Source: Paramecium octaurelia (lineage: Eukaryota; Ciliophora; Oligohymenophorea; Peniculida; Parameciidae). From it: 64,000 nucleotides of DNA. A program made the position numbers and the translations under genes. Numbering within the stretch: position 1 is the first letter of the stretch; each line of letters starts with the position of its first letter. The stretch covers positions 13,311-77,310 of the forward strand of contig CAJJDP010000059.1 in assembly GCA_905182995.1 (NCBI GenBank), given 5' to 3'. This document shows positions 61,445 to 64,000 of this stretch, in pieces. The notes under the pieces were generated by a model that saw only the letters and a program-made list of their open reading frames with translations, was not told the DNA's origin and searched no databases.

Positions 61445-63139
61445 ATGTCATCTGACTAATAAGGAGATTAGAAGCCCTTAATGTAACCATTTTCGGTCTT
61501 GGAACCTGAGGACAAGAAGGAATCAACCTACAACAGTTCTAAATTTGAAGGGTACGAATCATTTATACGAATTCTTTAGTAAATGTGTCGATCCTAGGTT
61601 GATGACATTTTGCATCACTAATTTTGTAATCAATGTTGGTATTTCACAAATCGCTCCTTTTTATCCTGGATTGGCTGCAGACAAGGCTGGTCTGTCATAC
61701 TCTTAAATAGGATTGGTGTTTAGTATCAATCCACTGGGCTCTATTCTGTTTAGTTTTGTTATAGGAAGTTTTATCCAAGTTTGGGGTATAGTTTAAATAT
61801 TAAATTAGGTCGAAAGAAATGTTTAATGATAGCTCTTGTAGTGCAATCATCTGTCTAAATCCTTTTCGGATGCCTCAATTTCATGACAGACAATAAAGCC
61901 TTATTCTTTTCAATGTCCCTCATATCCAGATTTTTCTAAGGTATGAGTCGATCTGTCTATTCCACTGTGACATTTGCTTATGTACCAATATTTTGGCCAG
62001 GAGAATTTTAGAAAAAGTTGGCAATTATGGAAACAATGACTGCGTAAAGATATTTATAAATCTATATAGATTGGGATTATTGTTTGGACCTATGATAGGC
62101 AGTGTTTTGAACTATGCATTCGGATATTCCATCCCATTTTTCGTTATTGCCATTTTTTTCCTTTGTGCTGAAATTCCTACTTATACCCAGTTACCTCCTG
62201 ATAGCACTATGAAGAGTTTTGAAAAAAAGAAGAAACTCCCTATTGGAAAAGCATTTACTTCAATCAAGGTCATAGTAACAATAATGAATGTCATGTCCAT
62301 CACAGCAGGTTACACTTACTTCAATCCATTCTTTGTTAATCACATGCAATCCTTTGGAATTTCTGAAAATATTGCTGCCTTCATCCTAACAATTCCTGCT
62401 ATTTTCTATATTGGTATGGTTAACATTATCCCCAAAATTGGAAAATACGTTAAGAAGACTTTCATGATGTCATTGGCTTTGGTGGTATGCTTTAGTGGAA
62501 ATATGTTGGAAGCTCCATTTTGGGGAGAAGGTAATACACTAGCAAGTGTTATTATTGGATTGATATTGGTTGGTGTTTCGCAATCATTCTCAATGATTCC
62601 CAGTATTCCACAAATAAGTGAGTTTTTAGCTCCAGTTGTGACAGATCCATAATTCAAGTATAATTTGGCATTTATATCTTAGAAATAACTTAACTGATAT
62701 GGCATCTGCCCTGTTTATCATGTCAATGGGTTGTGGTTCTTTGGTAGGCCCATTGTTGGGAGGATCGGTGTATGACGGATTTGGTGGTAATGTCAATCTC
62801 AGTGGCTCACCACCTCAAGAGTTGATCGATTAAGAAAGGGAAGCCTTCAGAGGAGCTATGATTTGCTTAGGATTGTGGTAATTGATTGCAGCAACATTGT
62901 TCTTCTTCTTCGGAGATGGATACAAGGGCTGGAGTGATTGTTGCAGAACTTGTTCTACTGGATAATAACCACCTTAAGATGAGGGACAACAGTTGACTAA
63001 ACCCTTAAATGATGACACCTCAGATGATGTGATGAGTGATAATGATACGTTGTCTTCAGAAGCATCTGTAGGAAATGATAATGATTTGTTATAAGGACCT
63101 CCAAAAAAAACAATAACAATAAGAAAAGAAGCTTTATGA
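61445..63139 (+). CDS. Major facilitator superfamily transporter
   Basis: A 530-residue membrane protein with about twelve helices in two halves. The first half has FCITNFVINVGISQIAPFYP, the loop QVWGRKKCLM (the usual Gly-x3-Asp/Gly-Arg-Arg/Lys signature between helices 2 and 3), and SRFFQGMSRSVYSTVTFAYV. The second half has GFGG, LFIMSMGCGSLVGPLLGG and a final helix before a Cys-rich and acidic cytosolic tail. The overall pattern (PGLAADKAGLSYSQIGLVFS) recalls the SLC18/drug-proton antiporter group. Substrate unknown. Introns: 61552-61579, 61786-61808, 62044-62069 and 62658-62682. Confidence 0.88.
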
Positions 63140-63167
63140 ATTTGTACATTTAAAATTATTATATATA

Positions 63168-64000
63168 TCAATTTTTAACTTCTTCTATAGGTACAACTGA
63201 TCCGAATCTGGAAACTTATTCTTTACCATTTAAAAGATTGTTCAAGAATCTATCTACATTTGCTGAAGTCAAAGAACCTCTCATCTTGGAGAACAATTAT
63301 TTCTTTGGACTCAAAGCCAAAACTGAAGGATAACTATTAATTATCATCATGATATATACCCAGCTCCTGACAATCCAAATTGTTCTTCCAATTCATATTG
63401 ATCTCCTGCTTAAGACCAAAAGTGAACCAAGGGCTTGGATTTCAATGGCTTCACAGTCTCTCTATAGGTGTTCAAATATGCATCTCTGCATTCCTAATCG
63501 CAATCATAGATGTGGGGAACGAACAATAAAACACATAAGCCAGTGGATTTCAAACAGTTGTCTGTGAATTATTGTTAGTTGACCAATTATTCAAAGAAGA
63601 GAGGCTTTAATTTTCTATTAGTTTCTCGAGCATAACTGAGAAGAGTATTGTAGTCTCTGGCTCCATCGAAACTTTCAAAATCACCATCTACTTTCTCTCC
63701 TGCTCCAAAGAATCTTATGGTTGGGAATCCCTCCACCTTATATTTGCCCTTTGCCTTAGATCCCTCTACACTAGCATCGATCTTGGCTACTTTTATTTCG
63801 CCCTTGAGAGTTGTTGCCAATTTAGCCCATTCTGGTGCCAATTTCTTACTAAAAATGATTACATTTAGATTTGATACCAATGACCACACCAAGGAGCATA
63901 AAATTCTACAAACCAAGCATCTTTACTATTGAGAATAGTTTCATCAAGATTGTCGTCTGTCAACACGATAACATCACTTTCATCTATCTATGGTTCTGGG
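63168..64000 (-). CDS. PDIA6: Protein disulfide isomerase P5 (PDIA6), 3' part, runs off the window
   Basis: The gene enters from beyond 64000; the start and the first thioredoxin domain are outside. Visible are a complete redox-active thioredoxin domain ([46 protein letters not shown]) and the P5-specific C-terminal domain ([20 protein letters not shown]). The active site is CGHC; the codon of its second Cys is split by a 29-nt intron (63849-63877). A second intron lies at 63334-63359 (26 nt). The protein should form and shuffle disulfides in the ER. The last residues (PIEEVKN) are not a KDEL-type retrieval signal, unlike most P5 proteins. It converges with the MFS gene, with 28 bases between stop codons. 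Confidence 0.92.

Overview
The window is macronuclear DNA of a Paramecium-like ciliate. Long reading frames are open only if TAA and TAG are read as glutamine and TGA is the sole stop. Nearly all genes are cut by tiny GT..AG introns (19 to about 31 nt). Gene content fits too: a trichocyst matrix protein, a cysteine-rich surface antigen, an axonemal dynein assembly factor and ciliate-type NEK kinases. Because only TGA stops translation in this AT-rich DNA, chance frames of 60 to 90 codons are common, so I kept genes only where family motifs or consistent intron phasing support them. For the main gene models the length minus introns is a multiple of three.

Layout. 1-4.6 kb: an AT-rich end, a GC-richer block of paired 45-bp repeats, a secreted beta/gamma-crystallin protein and an uncertain multi-exon gene. 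4.6-7.4 kb: a three-repeat Myb protein present twice because of an unmerged assembly overlap around an N. 8.8-15.7 kb: cytochrome P450 reductase, DNAAF1/LRRC50 and a large helical protein on the minus strand. 15.7-17.7 kb: trichocyst matrix protein and a GPI-type mini surface antigen. 17.9-22.1 kb: two tandem paralogues, each apparently made of four truncated-globin-like modules spaced about 118 residues apart. 22.1-28.7 kb: eIF4E (4EHP-like), alpha/beta hydrolase, a mitochondrial membrane protein, a pseudokinase and a CXC/tesmin-type DNA-binding protein. 29.0-30.6 kb: two small paralogues. 30.9-36.9 kb: NEK kinase, DEAD-box helicase with a roughly 740-residue Q/N/R/D tail, and signal peptidase subunit SPCS1. 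37.9-42.5 kb: a four-domain cation channel with a T/E/E/E filter. 43.2-45.8 kb: TPR protein and aldo/keto reductase. 45.9-51.9 kb: an AGC-type kinase and a second NEK kinase, both partly repeated by two further N-linked overlaps. 51.9-64 kb: ABHD17-like hydrolase, AGPS, PPR protein, bZIP factor, CCT1, an MFS transporter and the 3' part of PDIA6.

Genes are densely packed single units without operons; neighbours are mostly functionally unrelated. Themes that recur are regulated secretion and cell surface (crystallin protein, matrix protein, antigen), cilia (DNAAF1, NEKs, channel), ER and lipid metabolism (CPR, SPCS1, PDIA6, AGPS) and haem/oxygen chemistry (CPR, the globin-like pair). The three N positions all sit between perfect direct repeats of 1.4-1.5 kb, so about 4.4 kb of the window is probably artificial duplication. 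No virus-like element, CRISPR, rRNA or convincing tRNA was seen.
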